A DNA stretch of 64,000 bases, taken from Cerasibacillus quisquiliarum (GTDB lineage: Bacteria > Bacillota > Bacilli > Bacillales > Amphibacillaceae). Below, in pieces: positions 1 through 8,479 of the stretch (the first letter of the stretch is position 1; each line of letters begins with the position of its first letter). The notes below the pieces were generated by a model. It had not been told where the DNA came from. It saw nothing but the letters and a program-made list of their open reading frames with translations, and made no database searches. The position numbers and the translations under genes were made by a program. Location of the stretch: positions 356,005 to 420,004 of the forward strand of contig NZ_JACHHA010000001.1 of assembly GCF_014202495.1 (NCBI RefSeq), read 5' to 3'.

Positions 1-1
1 T

Positions 2-490
2 GCCTTCTTTGCAGGTTCACACTTTATTTCACAAATAAAAGAGAATGCACCAGAAATCTATGAACATACAAAACCGTCTGAAGCGATTACTGGTGACACA
101 GGTAAGAAAACAATGAGTGTACAAAACATCGTTGTTCCGAAACAAACTGATAACGAAGAAGCAGCAGTTAAATTTGCTTTATTTTTGACAAACGCTGAAA
201 ATCAACTGGCATTTACAAAATTAACACCAATTTTACCATCTGCAGTTGAAGCATTAGAAGATCCTTATTTCACAGAAGCAGGTGAAGATGCGGAACCTAC
301 TGATTTAGTGCGTATTACAGCAGCTGGTCAATTAGATGAAGCGGAATTACTCGTTCCACCGATGGAAAATTATGATGAATTAAAAGAAGCGATGTTCGAT
401 GCGATTTCTGAAGCGATGCTAGGTGAAGCAACACCACAAGAAGCTTTAGATAAAGCAGAAAAAGCATGGAATGAAATTTTAGCAAAATAA
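2..490 (+). CDS. ABC transporter sugar-binding protein, C-terminal part (5' end outside window)
   Basis: The reading frame is open from the first bases of the window, so only about 162 C-terminal residues are seen. They resemble family 1 extracellular solute-binding proteins: an AFFAGSHF-type segment, a helix-rich region with QLAFTKLTPILPS, and a C-terminal EATPQEALDKAEKAWNEIL helix typical of the lipoprotein that delivers sugar to a CUT1-type importer. It is followed by two sugar permease genes and cell-wall sugar genes. The inferred substrate is therefore MurNAc or a MurNAc-containing saccharide. The substrate cannot be read from the sequence itself. Signal peptide and lipobox lie outside the window. 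Confidence 0.85.
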   Translation, partial: AFFAGSHFISQIKENAPEIYEHTKPSEAITGDTGKKTMSVQNIVVPKQTDNEEAAVKFALFLTNAENQLAFTKLTPILPSAVEALEDPYFTEAGEDAEPTDLVRITAAGQLDEAELLVPPMENYDELKEAMFDAISEAMLGEATPQEALDKAEKAWNEILAK

Positions 491-497
491 CTAATAG

Positions 498-525
498 AAA
501 AGAGGGGAGATCCTCTCCTCTTTTT
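498..525 (+). terminator. Attenuating hairpin between binding protein and permease genes
   Basis: AAAGAGGGGAG and CTCTCCTCTTT pair around a three-base loop (one G-U pair), followed by five T. It sits only 8 bases after the binding-protein stop and before the permease genes. This layout commonly lets the binding protein be made in excess over the membrane subunits. Confidence 0.75.
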
Positions 526-546
526 ATATATTCCTAAAAGAATGGG

Positions 547-1422
547 GTGGGTTATTTGCGAACAAATAAATTAACACCGTATTTATTTTTACTTCCTGGA
601 TGTGTCATCTTAGGAGCTTTTATTTTTTATCCGATGTTACAAGCGATATGGTTAAGTTTTACAGATTATAATATGGTTTCTGATCCGGAGTTTGTTAAAT
701 TTGATAACTACGAAAAATTATTTCAAGATGAATTATTTTGGAAAACACTTAAAAACACGTTTATTTATTTGATTGGTGTTGTTCCAGCTCTTGTTATTAT
801 TCCAATTTTTCTTGCTGTATTAGTGAATCAAAAATTGAAAGGAATCGGATTTTTCCGTTCGGCTTACTATATCCCTGTTGTTACATCCTTAGTTGTGGCA
901 GGGATTGCTTGGGACTGGGTTTATAAAGAAAACGGCTTACTTAATTATGTTTTAGACTTATTAGGTATTATTGCTGAACCAATTCCATGGTTAACCTCAA
1001 CAGATACAGCTATTTTTGCTGTCATGGTTGTCACCGTATGGAAAGGTCTCGGGTATTATATGATCATTTATCTAGCAGGCTTACAGTCGATTCCAACGAG
1101 TCTTTATGAAGCAGCACAGATTGATGGTGCTAACTGGTGGCAACAACATACACGAATTACGATTCCGATGCTCATGCCGTTTGTCTTAATTGTTACGATT
1201 ATGTCTTCGATAGCAGCGATGAAAGTATTCGAGGAAATTTATATTATGACTGGTGGGGGCCCATTACATGCTTCTGAAACGCTCGTATTTTATATTTATA
1301 AAGAAGCCTTTGACAGATTGAATATGGGCTATGCGAGTGCAGCCGGTGTTGTTCTCTTTGTACTGACGTTAATATTTTCATTGATGAATCTAAAAGTGAT
1401 GGGTAAAGATAAAACCGCATAG
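547..1422 (+). CDS. ABC sugar transporter permease, MalF/UgpA type
   Basis: Membrane subunit of a CUT1-family sugar importer in the cytoplasmic membrane. The protein of about 291 residues has six predicted membrane segments, beginning with YLFLLPGCVILGAFIFYPML. Near residues 195-215 it has the EAA loop (EAAQIDGANWWQ...ITIPML), which docks the ATPase. The start is uncertain: GTG 547 is used here, and TTG 556 behind GGGGTGG is an alternative. It pairs with the next gene, and its neighbours suggest an amino-sugar or muropeptide substrate. No ATPase gene is present in the visible part of the cluster. Confidence 0.9.
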   Translation: MGYLRTNKLTPYLFLLPGCVILGAFIFYPMLQAIWLSFTDYNMVSDPEFVKFDNYEKLFQDELFWKTLKNTFIYLIGVVPALVIIPIFLAVLVNQKLKGIGFFRSAYYIPVVTSLVVAGIAWDWVYKENGLLNYVLDLLGIIAEPIPWLTSTDTAIFAVMVVTVWKGLGYYMIIYLAGLQSIPTSLYEAAQIDGANWWQQHTRITIPMLMPFVLIVTIMSSIAAMKVFEEIYIMTGGGPLHASETLVFYIYKEAFDRLNMGYASAAGVVLFVLTLIFSLMNLKVMGKDKTA

Positions 1423-1432
1423 GAGGGATTAT

Positions 1433-2272
1433 ATGGCAGCCAAAAAAAGCTCTTCAATCATTAAGAAAATATTACTCTATTTATTATTAATTGCTATTAC
1501 TTTATTTATGATTGGGCCATTTCTATGGCTCTTGTCAACTGCTTTAAAATCTGCTAGTGAAAATATTTTCCAATATCCTCCTAAGTTATTACCAGAAGAA
1601 CCGACATTCAGTAACTTTGGTAAGGTGATGGATGTCTTTCCGTTTTGGAGATATTTATTGAACAGTACGATTGTTTCCGGATTAACAGTTATTTTAAACG
1701 TTTTGTTCTGTTCATTAGCAGCATATCCGTTAGCACGGATGAATTTTAAAGGAAAAAACACGGTATTCATCTTAATTTTAAGTACAATGATGATTCCGTT
1801 TCAGTTACTGATGATTCCTGTATATATTCTTTCATTAAATCTAGGGTTACAAAATACGTATTTAGGAATGGTATTACCACATGTGACAACAGCTTTTGGT
1901 GTTTTTTTGATGCGTCAAGCCTTTATGACTGTACCATATGAGCTAGATGAATCAGCAAGAATGGACGGAGCAAATAGTTTTCAAATATGGTGGAAAGTTC
2001 TTATGCCTCTTGTGAAGCCTTCACTCGTCACATTGACAATCTTTACATTTGTATCAGCATGGGGCGATTTCTTATGGCCGTTAATCATCGTAAATGATCA
2101 AAACATGTTTACATTACCATTAGGTTTAAACATGCTTTCAGGAACATTTACTTCTGATTGGCGTTTAATTGCAGCAGGTGCCATTATTTCGATGATTCCA
2201 GTCATCGTTATATTCCTTCTGTTACAACGCTTCTTTATCGGTGGCGCTATGAAAGGAGCTATCAAAGGTTAA
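1433..2272 (+). CDS. ABC sugar transporter permease, MalG/UgpE type
   Basis: Second membrane subunit of the importer, 279 residues with six predicted membrane segments. It starts at ATG 1433 behind a strong AGGAGG, 10 bases after the first permease ends, so translation is probably coupled. The EAA-type loop is DESARMDGANSFQIWWKVLMP, in which the usual EAA triplet is replaced by ESA. The C-terminus ends in the typical QRFFIGGAMKGAIKG, near the membrane exit. Expected to form a heterodimer with the preceding permease and use a shared MsmX-type ATPase encoded elsewhere (inference). Confidence 0.9.
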   Translation: MAAKKSSSIIKKILLYLLLIAITLFMIGPFLWLLSTALKSASENIFQYPPKLLPEEPTFSNFGKVMDVFPFWRYLLNSTIVSGLTVILNVLFCSLAAYPLARMNFKGKNTVFILILSTMMIPFQLLMIPVYILSLNLGLQNTYLGMVLPHVTTAFGVFLMRQAFMTVPYELDESARMDGANSFQIWWKVLMPLVKPSLVTLTIFTFVSAWGDFLWPLIIVNDQNMFTLPLGLNMLSGTFTSDWRLIAAGAIISMIPVIVIFLLLQRFFIGGAMKGAIKG

Positions 2273-2287
2273 AAATGAGGTGAAGAA

Positions 2288-3442
2288 TTGAAACTCGGTG
2301 TTGAAGTTTTTTTAGAAAAACACGTTACAAAATATGAAGGTAAACGCATTGGTTTATTAACGAACTTAACGGGGGTGAATCAACAATTAGAGTCGACAAT
2401 TGATTTGTTTTTTCACCATAAAAACATTCAACTAACGACATTATTCGGTCCTGAACATGGACTCCGTGGAGAAGTTAAAGAAGGTGAATGGATTGATTCT
2501 GCGATTGATACGTATACACAACTTCCCGTTTATAGTCTGTATAACAAGGAAAAAAGGCCAACCCCTAACATGTTTAAGGAAGTTGATGTCGTATTCTGTG
2601 ATTTGCAAGACATCGGTTCGCGTTACTATACATTCATTTATACGTTAGCACATATGATGAAAATATGTCGTGATTTGGATATACAAGTTGTTGTTTTAGA
2701 TCGTCCGAATCCAATTAACGGAGTCGATGTAGAAGGCAACTGTGTAAAAGAAGGTTTTACATCTTTTGTAGGTGAGTTTCCAATCCCGATTCGTCACGGA
2801 CTAACGATTGGTGAGATAGCAATTTTATTTAATAATGAATTTCATATTCATTGTCATTTGGAAGTCATTCGTATGGAAGGCTGGTCACGTACGGATTATT
2901 TTACTGATACAGATTTATTATGGGTCTCACCGACTCCAAATACGACGGGGCAAGACATGTGTCTTTTGTATCCAGGAACATGTTTAATTGAAGGAACGAA
3001 CTTATCAGAAGGTAGAGGAACGACGAATCCATTTGAAGTCATCGGAGCGCCATTTATTAATGGCCGTCAATTGGCTGAAGAAATGAATCAGTTAAACTTA
3101 GATGGTGTCTTATTTAGACCAACCGTATTTAAACCATATATATCAAAACATGCACATACAGTTTGTGAAGGGGTTTATCTTCATATTACCAACCGTGAGC
3201 AATTACAGCCTATTAAAGTTGGGATAAAATTACTTGAAGTTATTTTTAAACGGTATCCAAAACAAGCCCAATTTATTCGCAGTGCTGATTTTAATAACCG
3301 ATATTTTATCGATTTATTAGCAGGAACAGATGAACTTAGAAAACAATTATTATTACAGAACGTTGAGCCATTTCTACAGCAAATGAAATATGAAGCGAAG
3401 GCGTTTCATAAAGTAAGAGATGCCTATTTACTCTATCATTAA
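2288..3442 (+). CDS. namZ: Exo-beta-N-acetylmuramidase NamZ (DUF1343), apparently cytoplasmic
   Basis: Homologue of B. subtilis YbbC/NamZ, which removes MurNAc from the non-reducing end of peptidoglycan fragments. Family motifs are clear: GPEHGLRG near residue 56, YSLYNKEKRPTP, DLQDIGSRYYTF near 105, and RPNPING. It starts at TTG 2288 behind GAGGTG, only 15 bases after the permease gene. The N-terminus (MKLGVEVFLEKHVTKYEGK) is hydrophilic and no upstream extension could hold a signal peptide. B. subtilis NamZ is secreted, so this version should act inside the cell on imported MurNAc saccharides. Its position between importer and MurQ supports that. Confidence 0.88.
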   Translation: MKLGVEVFLEKHVTKYEGKRIGLLTNLTGVNQQLESTIDLFFHHKNIQLTTLFGPEHGLRGEVKEGEWIDSAIDTYTQLPVYSLYNKEKRPTPNMFKEVDVVFCDLQDIGSRYYTFIYTLAHMMKICRDLDIQVVVLDRPNPINGVDVEGNCVKEGFTSFVGEFPIPIRHGLTIGEIAILFNNEFHIHCHLEVIRMEGWSRTDYFTDTDLLWVSPTPNTTGQDMCLLYPGTCLIEGTNLSEGRGTTNPFEVIGAPFINGRQLAEEMNQLNLDGVLFRPTVFKPYISKHAHTVCEGVYLHITNREQLQPIKVGIKLLEVIFKRYPKQAQFIRSADFNNRYFIDLLAGTDELRKQLLLQNVEPFLQQMKYEAKAFHKVRDAYLLYH

Positions 3443-3472
3443 GAATGGTTCGTTCTTAAAGGAGAGGTCTCT

Positions 3473-4339
3473 TTGATGCAACATTTAGACGAAATGTCAA
3501 TCGAACAAATTTTGACTGAGATCAATAATCATGATCAAAAGGTGCCGCTTGCTGTCAAACAAGCGCTTCCACAATTGGAGCATGTCGTAAAACAAGTTAT
3601 CGAGACTATTGAACAAGGTGGTAAAATTGTCTATATGGGAGCTGGTACAAGTGGACGTTTAGGCATTCTTGACGCCTCAGAGTGTCCGCCTACATTCGGA
3701 GTAAGTCCTGAATTATTTACGGGAATGATTGCCGGTGGTGAAAAAGCAATACGTTACGCTGTTGAAGATGCGGAAGATAATATAGAATTAGGACGCTTAG
3801 AAGTAGCAGAACGATTAACAGAGAAGGATTTCTTAATTGGTATAGCGGCTAGTGGTAGGACACCATATGTGATTGGTGGCATTGAAAGTGCAAAAGAGAG
3901 AAATATCCCTACAGCTGCAATTGTCTGTGTGCCGAATTCTCCATTAAGCCAACTAGTCGACTACCCTGTAGAAATAATCGTCGGTGAAGAAGTAGTAAAA
4001 GGTTCAACGCGAATGAAAGCAGGAACAGCACAAAAATTAGCTTTAAATATGATTTCTACAACATCCATGGTAAAATTAGGGAAGGTTTATCAAAATTATA
4101 TGGTAGATGTCCAAGCAACGAATAAAAAATTGCGGAAACGTACCGTGGATATTGTTCGTGAATTAACCGACGTATCAGAAGAGACGGCAAAAGCGGCGTT
4201 AAAAGCGTGTCAAGGCAATTTAAAAGCGGCTGTGCTCGTTTGTCAATTTTCTATTGACTACAAAACAGCAAACGAAACAATTCAAGCATGTCAAGGTAAT
4301 TTACGCGCTGCAATGAAGCAGCTACAATGTGAACGGTAG
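3473..4339 (+). CDS. murQ: N-acetylmuramic acid 6-phosphate etherase MurQ
   Basis: Cytoplasmic SIS-domain lyase that splits the D-lactyl ether of MurNAc-6-P to give GlcNAc-6-P and D-lactate. The diagnostic GAGTSGRLGILDASECPPTF is near residues 57-76, with the active-site glutamate in the SEC segment. GSTRMKAGTAQKLALNM follows near 180. At 288 residues it is slightly shorter than the usual 295-305, and a helical UBA-like tail with two CQGNL repeats closes the protein. Start is TTG 3473 or the adjacent ATG 3476, behind GGAGAGG. It links MurNAc kinase (next gene) to NagA/NagB further along. Confidence 0.95.
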   Translation: MMQHLDEMSIEQILTEINNHDQKVPLAVKQALPQLEHVVKQVIETIEQGGKIVYMGAGTSGRLGILDASECPPTFGVSPELFTGMIAGGEKAIRYAVEDAEDNIELGRLEVAERLTEKDFLIGIAASGRTPYVIGGIESAKERNIPTAAIVCVPNSPLSQLVDYPVEIIVGEEVVKGSTRMKAGTAQKLALNMISTTSMVKLGKVYQNYMVDVQATNKKLRKRTVDIVRELTDVSEETAKAALKACQGNLKAAVLVCQFSIDYKTANETIQACQGNLRAAMKQLQCER

Positions 4340-4362
4340 ACTAAGTTAGGAGGTAGGTGGAT

Positions 4363-5349
4363 TTGGTTTATGTAATAGGTATTGATGGTGGTGGTACAAA
4401 GACAGAGGCCGTTCTAGCAGATCGAGTGGGGCATGTACTTGATATTGTAAAAGCAGGACCGACAAATATAAATACGACTTCTCAAAAAGAAGTACAACGT
4501 ACTTTTCATACACTATTTCAAGTATTACAGGAAAAACATCCACAAGCTTTTAAACATGTTTCAACTGTTTTCGCTGGCCTATCTGGAGCAGGAAGCGAAT
4601 ATGCCAGATACAAGGTCAAACAGCTTATGACAAATGAGCTACCTAAAACCGTTACAACCTATGTTGAACCTGATACAATTAATGCACTTTATTCTGGTAC
4701 GTATGGAGAGGCAGGAATTGTGCAAATTAGTGGAACAGGTTCAATTACATACTGTGTGAACGAAGCGGGTGTACATGACCGTATAGGTGGATGGGGTTAT
4801 TTACTTGGTGATGAGGGCAGTGGCTATGATATTGGTAGAAAGGGGATTATTGCTGCACTTTATGCTGCTGATGGTCGTGGAGAAGAAACGATATTATTAG
4901 AATTAATACTCAACCATTTTCAAGTTAATTCAACACGACAATTAATAGATAGGATTTATCAAGCACCTGTACCGAAAAATGAAATATCTCCTGTAGCGAA
5001 AATAGTTATTACAGCATACAAACAGAATGACTCTGTTGCAAAACATATTATGGACGAAGCAGCTGATGATATGGTGACGAGTATTTTAACATTATCGAAT
5101 AAGTTATTTCCAAAAAGCAAGTCCACTCCTGTTGTTTTATGCGGTGGGATGTTTCATGATCAAACCGTTTTACCAGTAATGATAAAAGAAAAGATCATAT
5201 CAAAGACAGAACGGTTAACTATATTATTACCACGGATCTCTCCTGTCGGTGGTTCAGTTATCGGCGCTTTAAAGTATGGACATCAAGCAATAGTTTCAAA
5301 TCGTATCATTGACCATTTAAAACAATCATTAAAAGTAGGTGATAGCTGA
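4363..5349 (+). CDS. murK: MurNAc/GlcNAc kinase, MurK-like (BadF/BadG/BcrA/BcrD ATPase family)
   Basis: Sugar kinase of the actin-like ATPase fold. Visible motifs are GIDGGGTKTEA (phosphate 1) at the N-terminus, QISGTGSI (phosphate 2) near 125, GGWGYLLGDEGSGYDIGRKG near 145, and LCGGMF near 263. These match N-acetylglucosamine and N-acetylmuramic acid kinases such as Clostridium acetobutylicum MurK. TTG 4363 is preferred because GGAGGT lies 8 bases upstream. GTG 4357 would leave only 2 bases. A kinase is needed because the cluster has an ABC importer, which delivers unphosphorylated sugar, and no MurP PTS permease. MurNAc specificity is inferred from context. Confidence 0.85.
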   Translation: MVYVIGIDGGGTKTEAVLADRVGHVLDIVKAGPTNINTTSQKEVQRTFHTLFQVLQEKHPQAFKHVSTVFAGLSGAGSEYARYKVKQLMTNELPKTVTTYVEPDTINALYSGTYGEAGIVQISGTGSITYCVNEAGVHDRIGGWGYLLGDEGSGYDIGRKGIIAALYAADGRGEETILLELILNHFQVNSTRQLIDRIYQAPVPKNEISPVAKIVITAYKQNDSVAKHIMDEAADDMVTSILTLSNKLFPKSKSTPVVLCGGMFHDQTVLPVMIKEKIISKTERLTILLPRISPVGGSVIGALKYGHQAIVSNRIIDHLKQSLKVGDS

Positions 5350-6212
5350 TGGCATATTTAAAAGGTGGACTCATTATTCTAAAGGAAATGTTTGAACAGT
5401 TACCACCATCGGAAAAGAAAATTGCGCAATATATCATACAACAGCCTCAAGAAGCTATTGTCTTGACGACAAGTGAACTTGCCAAAAAAAGTGATACAAG
5501 TAGTGCCGCAGTCATTCGCTTATGTAAATCACTAGGTTTTAGTGGGTTTCAAGAGTTAAAACTGCGTGTTGCAGGTGATATTCAACAGCAATCTGTTGTT
5601 GATTATCGGGATATTGAACCGAATGAAAATTGCCAAGCGATTATTGATAAAGTAACGACGAATACGATTCGAACATTAAAAGAGACGAAGGATATTTTAA
5701 ATATTCAGGACATCGAACGAGCGGCTATTGCATTAACAAAGGCGGAGTCCATTGTTTTCGTCGGTAACGGTGCTTCGTACATTGCTGCTTCAGATGCCGA
5801 ACAGAAATTTTTAAGGATAAATAAAAATGTTAATTCTTATTCAGATGTGCATATGGGAGCAACAGCCATTGCTAATAAAGGCCCGAACGATGTCGTTGTT
5901 GGGATATCATTTTCGGGTGAGACATACGAAGTGAGTAAACTATTACAGTTAGCAAAGCAAAACGATGTCACAACGATAAGCATGACGCGATACGGTCCCT
6001 CTCCCGTTGCGAATAATGCTGATATTTGCTTATATACTTCTGCAACAAGGGAAGCAACGTTCCGAAGTGCAGCAACATCCTCACGTATAGCCCAGCTACA
6101 TATTATCGATATACTGTTTATGAGTGTAGCATCAATGCAATATGAACGAGTTATTAAATATTTAGATACAACCCGTGAAGCAATTACATTCATCAAAGAA
6201 GATAAAACATAA
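5349..6212 (+). CDS. murR: RpiR-family transcription regulator, MurR-like
   Basis: The N-terminal helix-turn-helix (residues about 15-85, SELAKKSDTSSAAVIRLCKS) and C-terminal SIS phosphosugar-binding domain (about 120-260, VFVGNGASYIAA and GISFSGETYEV) define the RpiR family. Its ATG overlaps the kinase stop by one base (TGATG), so it is translationally coupled to the last catabolic gene. The SIS domain probably senses MurNAc-6-P and the protein probably controls this cluster. The ligand is inferred from E. coli and B. subtilis MurR and from the neighbours. Confidence 0.9.
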   Translation: MAYLKGGLIILKEMFEQLPPSEKKIAQYIIQQPQEAIVLTTSELAKKSDTSSAAVIRLCKSLGFSGFQELKLRVAGDIQQQSVVDYRDIEPNENCQAIIDKVTTNTIRTLKETKDILNIQDIERAAIALTKAESIVFVGNGASYIAASDAEQKFLRINKNVNSYSDVHMGATAIANKGPNDVVVGISFSGETYEVSKLLQLAKQNDVTTISMTRYGPSPVANNADICLYTSATREATFRSAATSSRIAQLHIIDILFMSVASMQYERVIKYLDTTREAITFIKEDKT

Positions 6213-6397
6213 AATGAATTCTTCTGTTTTATCTGCCTTTGATGACCTTTATATATTGAAAAGCTACTTATATTTCTCTATTTCTAATATACCGATTGTA
6301 AAACACTCATATTAAAATGTAATGGGAAAAAATAGGCTATTAGGCTTATTGCTATTATATTAAAAAAGTCGCATAATATAGAAGGGAGTTGAGGACC

Positions 6398-7015
6398 TTG
6401 TATCATATTGCGATTATTACGAACATATTAATTAGTGCAAAAGGAATAGCTAATATTTTGCAAGACGAATTAAAAGATTGTACATTTCACGTTTATAGTA
6501 GGGATTTTTTATTACAGGGCGAAAAAGACATGTATGACTTAATCATTGTTGATGAGCCCTTATTGAAAAAAGTAATTGAATATTACGGTGATTGCAATAA
6601 TATTGCTGTAAATATGCACCACCTGAGTCAAGCACGATTAGAAGAATTATTTCGTTTAAAGCTGAAAGGCTATTTATATTCAGAAATGGAAATTAATGAA
6701 ATCATCAAAGCCATTACAATGATGCTAAATGAAAGAACTTATGTCCACCCTGAGTGGTCGGAACTATTATTTCAAGCTTATCAGTCAAAGGTATTAGATC
6801 AATCGGAGCGTCCAAGTGGTTTATTGACAGAACAGGAATGGAATGTCCTCGAACAATTAGTTTTAGGGCATAAAAATTGTACGATTGCTGAGAATTTATA
6901 CATATCTAGAAATACCGTGACAAATCATGTCAGTTCGATTATACGGAAACTCGGTGTTCGAGACCGTACAGGCGCAGCATTATTAGCGGTGAAAAAAGGA
7001 TGGATTCCATTGTGA
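6398..7015 (+). CDS. Orphan LuxR/NarL-type regulator with degenerate receiver-like domain
   Basis: About 205 residues. The C-terminal 65 form a LuxR/GerE helix-turn-helix (LTEQEWNVLEQLVLGHKNCT, then ISRNTVTNHVSSIIRKLGV) that closely resembles the DNA-binding domain of DegU in this window. The N-terminal part has response-regulator-like spacing (KGYLYSEMEINEIIKAI, as at the end of a receiver domain) but lacks the usual acidic pair and the LMDINMP phosphorylation segment. No histidine kinase is adjacent. TTG 6398 behind AAGGGAG is preferred over TTG 6389. Target genes are unknown. The next gene, a transporter on the same strand, is a candidate. Confidence 0.75.
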   Translation: MYHIAIITNILISAKGIANILQDELKDCTFHVYSRDFLLQGEKDMYDLIIVDEPLLKKVIEYYGDCNNIAVNMHHLSQARLEELFRLKLKGYLYSEMEINEIIKAITMMLNERTYVHPEWSELLFQAYQSKVLDQSERPSGLLTEQEWNVLEQLVLGHKNCTIAENLYISRNTVTNHVSSIIRKLGVRDRTGAALLAVKKGWIPL

Positions 7016-7033
7016 TAAATCCATCCTTTTATT
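6992..7033 (+). terminator. Rho-independent terminator overlapping the regulator stop codon
   Basis: AAAGGATGGAT pairs with ATCCATCCTTTT, followed by ATTTTT. The left arm lies inside the last codons of the LuxR-type gene, an economical arrangement. It separates this gene from the MFS gene. Confidence 0.85.
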
Positions 7034-7195
7034 TTTCACTCAAATGGCATCTATGTTAGAACATTTCAATAAACGCCTTGATATGTCTAATATGAGTTAT
7101 GTTTCCCTTAATCACACTGTAAAGTGTTTGTGCTTGTTTGAGAGCAGCTATGGTTAAGTTATGGTATATTAAAATGGAAGAGAGCATAATATAGG

Positions 7196-8404
7196 ATGTG
7201 TAATATCTTGAATCAAGGTCAACGATATACGTTACGAGATGTTTATTTTTGGAAGATTTCTATCAGTCTGGCACTGGCGTCTTTTTTTATTTTTGCTTCC
7301 ATTTATGCTATTCAACCTCTTTTGCCGTTGTTTGTTGAAGACTATGGTATTTCTGTATCTGCCTCAAGTCTGTTATTATCTTTAACCATTATTGGTCTTA
7401 TTATAGGACTAGTTATATTTGGATTTTTATCAGACCGTTTTGGACGTACAATTTTTATTAAATTATCTTTAATAGGTACTGTTATTCCATTTATATTGAT
7501 TCCGCAAATACAATCATATGCTTTGTTTATGACATTGCGCTTTTTCCAAGGCATTCTAGCAGCAGCATTACTCGCCAGTGCGCTAGCATATTTAAGTGAA
7601 GAAATGGATCAAAAAAGTGTAGGGGTAGCAACAGGACTTTATATTTCTAGCAATGCTTTAGGCGGGATGGCCGGACGCGTCTTCATTGGCTATGTGACTG
7701 ATTATTATTCATGGCAAATAGCATTCTATTTACTTGGTGCAATTGGACTAGGCATTTTTATCATCGTTTTCATTTCTTTACCTAGATCACGTTTTTTTAA
7801 TCCTAGTAAGTTACCGATTAAGCATGACTTTATCGGATTTGCTCATCATTTGAAAAACCCACGCTTACTCGTTATTTTCGGATTAGGCACGGTTCTGCAA
7901 TTATCTTTTACCGGTGTGTGGACATATCTGCCATTTCATTTACAAGAACCACCTTTTAATTTATCATTGAAGTTTATTTCGTATTTATTTTTTGCTTATA
8001 GTATAGGAGTCATTGCTTCTCCAATAGCAGGATGGATGGTAGGATATATGAAATTAACACCGATGCGTATCATAGCTATTATTGTATTATCTATCGGTGC
8101 TTTTATGACACTAAGCTCATCACTATATATCATTGTTTTTGGCCTATGTGTATTATGTCTCGGATTTTTTATTGCCCATTCCTTAACTGCAACGACTGTG
8201 AGTGAACAAGCGACACATCATAAAGGAAGTGCAGCGAGTCTTTACTTAGTTGCTTACTATATTGGCGTGGCGTCTGGTAGTACATTACTTAGTCCTGTGT
8301 GGAGTTTTTTAGGCTGGGAAGGTTTAATACTTGTCTCGGGACTTGTTCCAATAATTTATGTGCTCTTTACTCAATTAGTAATTAAAAAGTACCATGCTTA
8401 CTAA
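7196..8404 (+). CDS. MFS transporter (YnfM/arabinose-efflux-like)
   Basis: Twelve-helix major facilitator of 402 residues in the cytoplasmic membrane. Visible are the helix 2-3 loop motif GFLSDRFGRTIFIK near residue 83 and its weaker second-half copy GWMVGYMKLTPMRI near 280. The first segment begins ALASFFIFASIYAIQPLLPLF. Substrate is unknown; proton-driven drug or metabolite efflux is the usual role of this subgroup. The start is uncertain: ATG 7196 is used here, and TTG 7208 is possible behind AGGATG. It ends just before a bidirectional terminator shared with the convergent SLC13 gene. Confidence 0.85.
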   Translation: MCNILNQGQRYTLRDVYFWKISISLALASFFIFASIYAIQPLLPLFVEDYGISVSASSLLLSLTIIGLIIGLVIFGFLSDRFGRTIFIKLSLIGTVIPFILIPQIQSYALFMTLRFFQGILAAALLASALAYLSEEMDQKSVGVATGLYISSNALGGMAGRVFIGYVTDYYSWQIAFYLLGAIGLGIFIIVFISLPRSRFFNPSKLPIKHDFIGFAHHLKNPRLLVIFGLGTVLQLSFTGVWTYLPFHLQEPPFNLSLKFISYLFFAYSIGVIASPIAGWMVGYMKLTPMRIIAIIVLSIGAFMTLSSSLYIIVFGLCVLCLGFFIAHSLTATTVSEQATHHKGSAASLYLVAYYIGVASGSTLLSPVWSFLGWEGLILVSGLVPIIYVLFTQLVIKKYHAY

Positions 8405-8421
8405 ACGGTAATGAAACAATA

Positions 8422-8466
8422 AAAGAAGTGTCCAGTAGTCAATCGGACTTAATGGACACTTCTTTA
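8422..8466. terminator. Bidirectional terminator between convergent genes
   Basis: AAAGAAGTGTCC and GGACACTTCTTT form a 12-base-pair stem around about 20 bases. A-rich and T-rich flanks allow termination from both strands, between the converging MFS and SLC13 genes. Confidence 0.85.
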
Positions 8467-8479
8467 CTTTAGCAAATAA

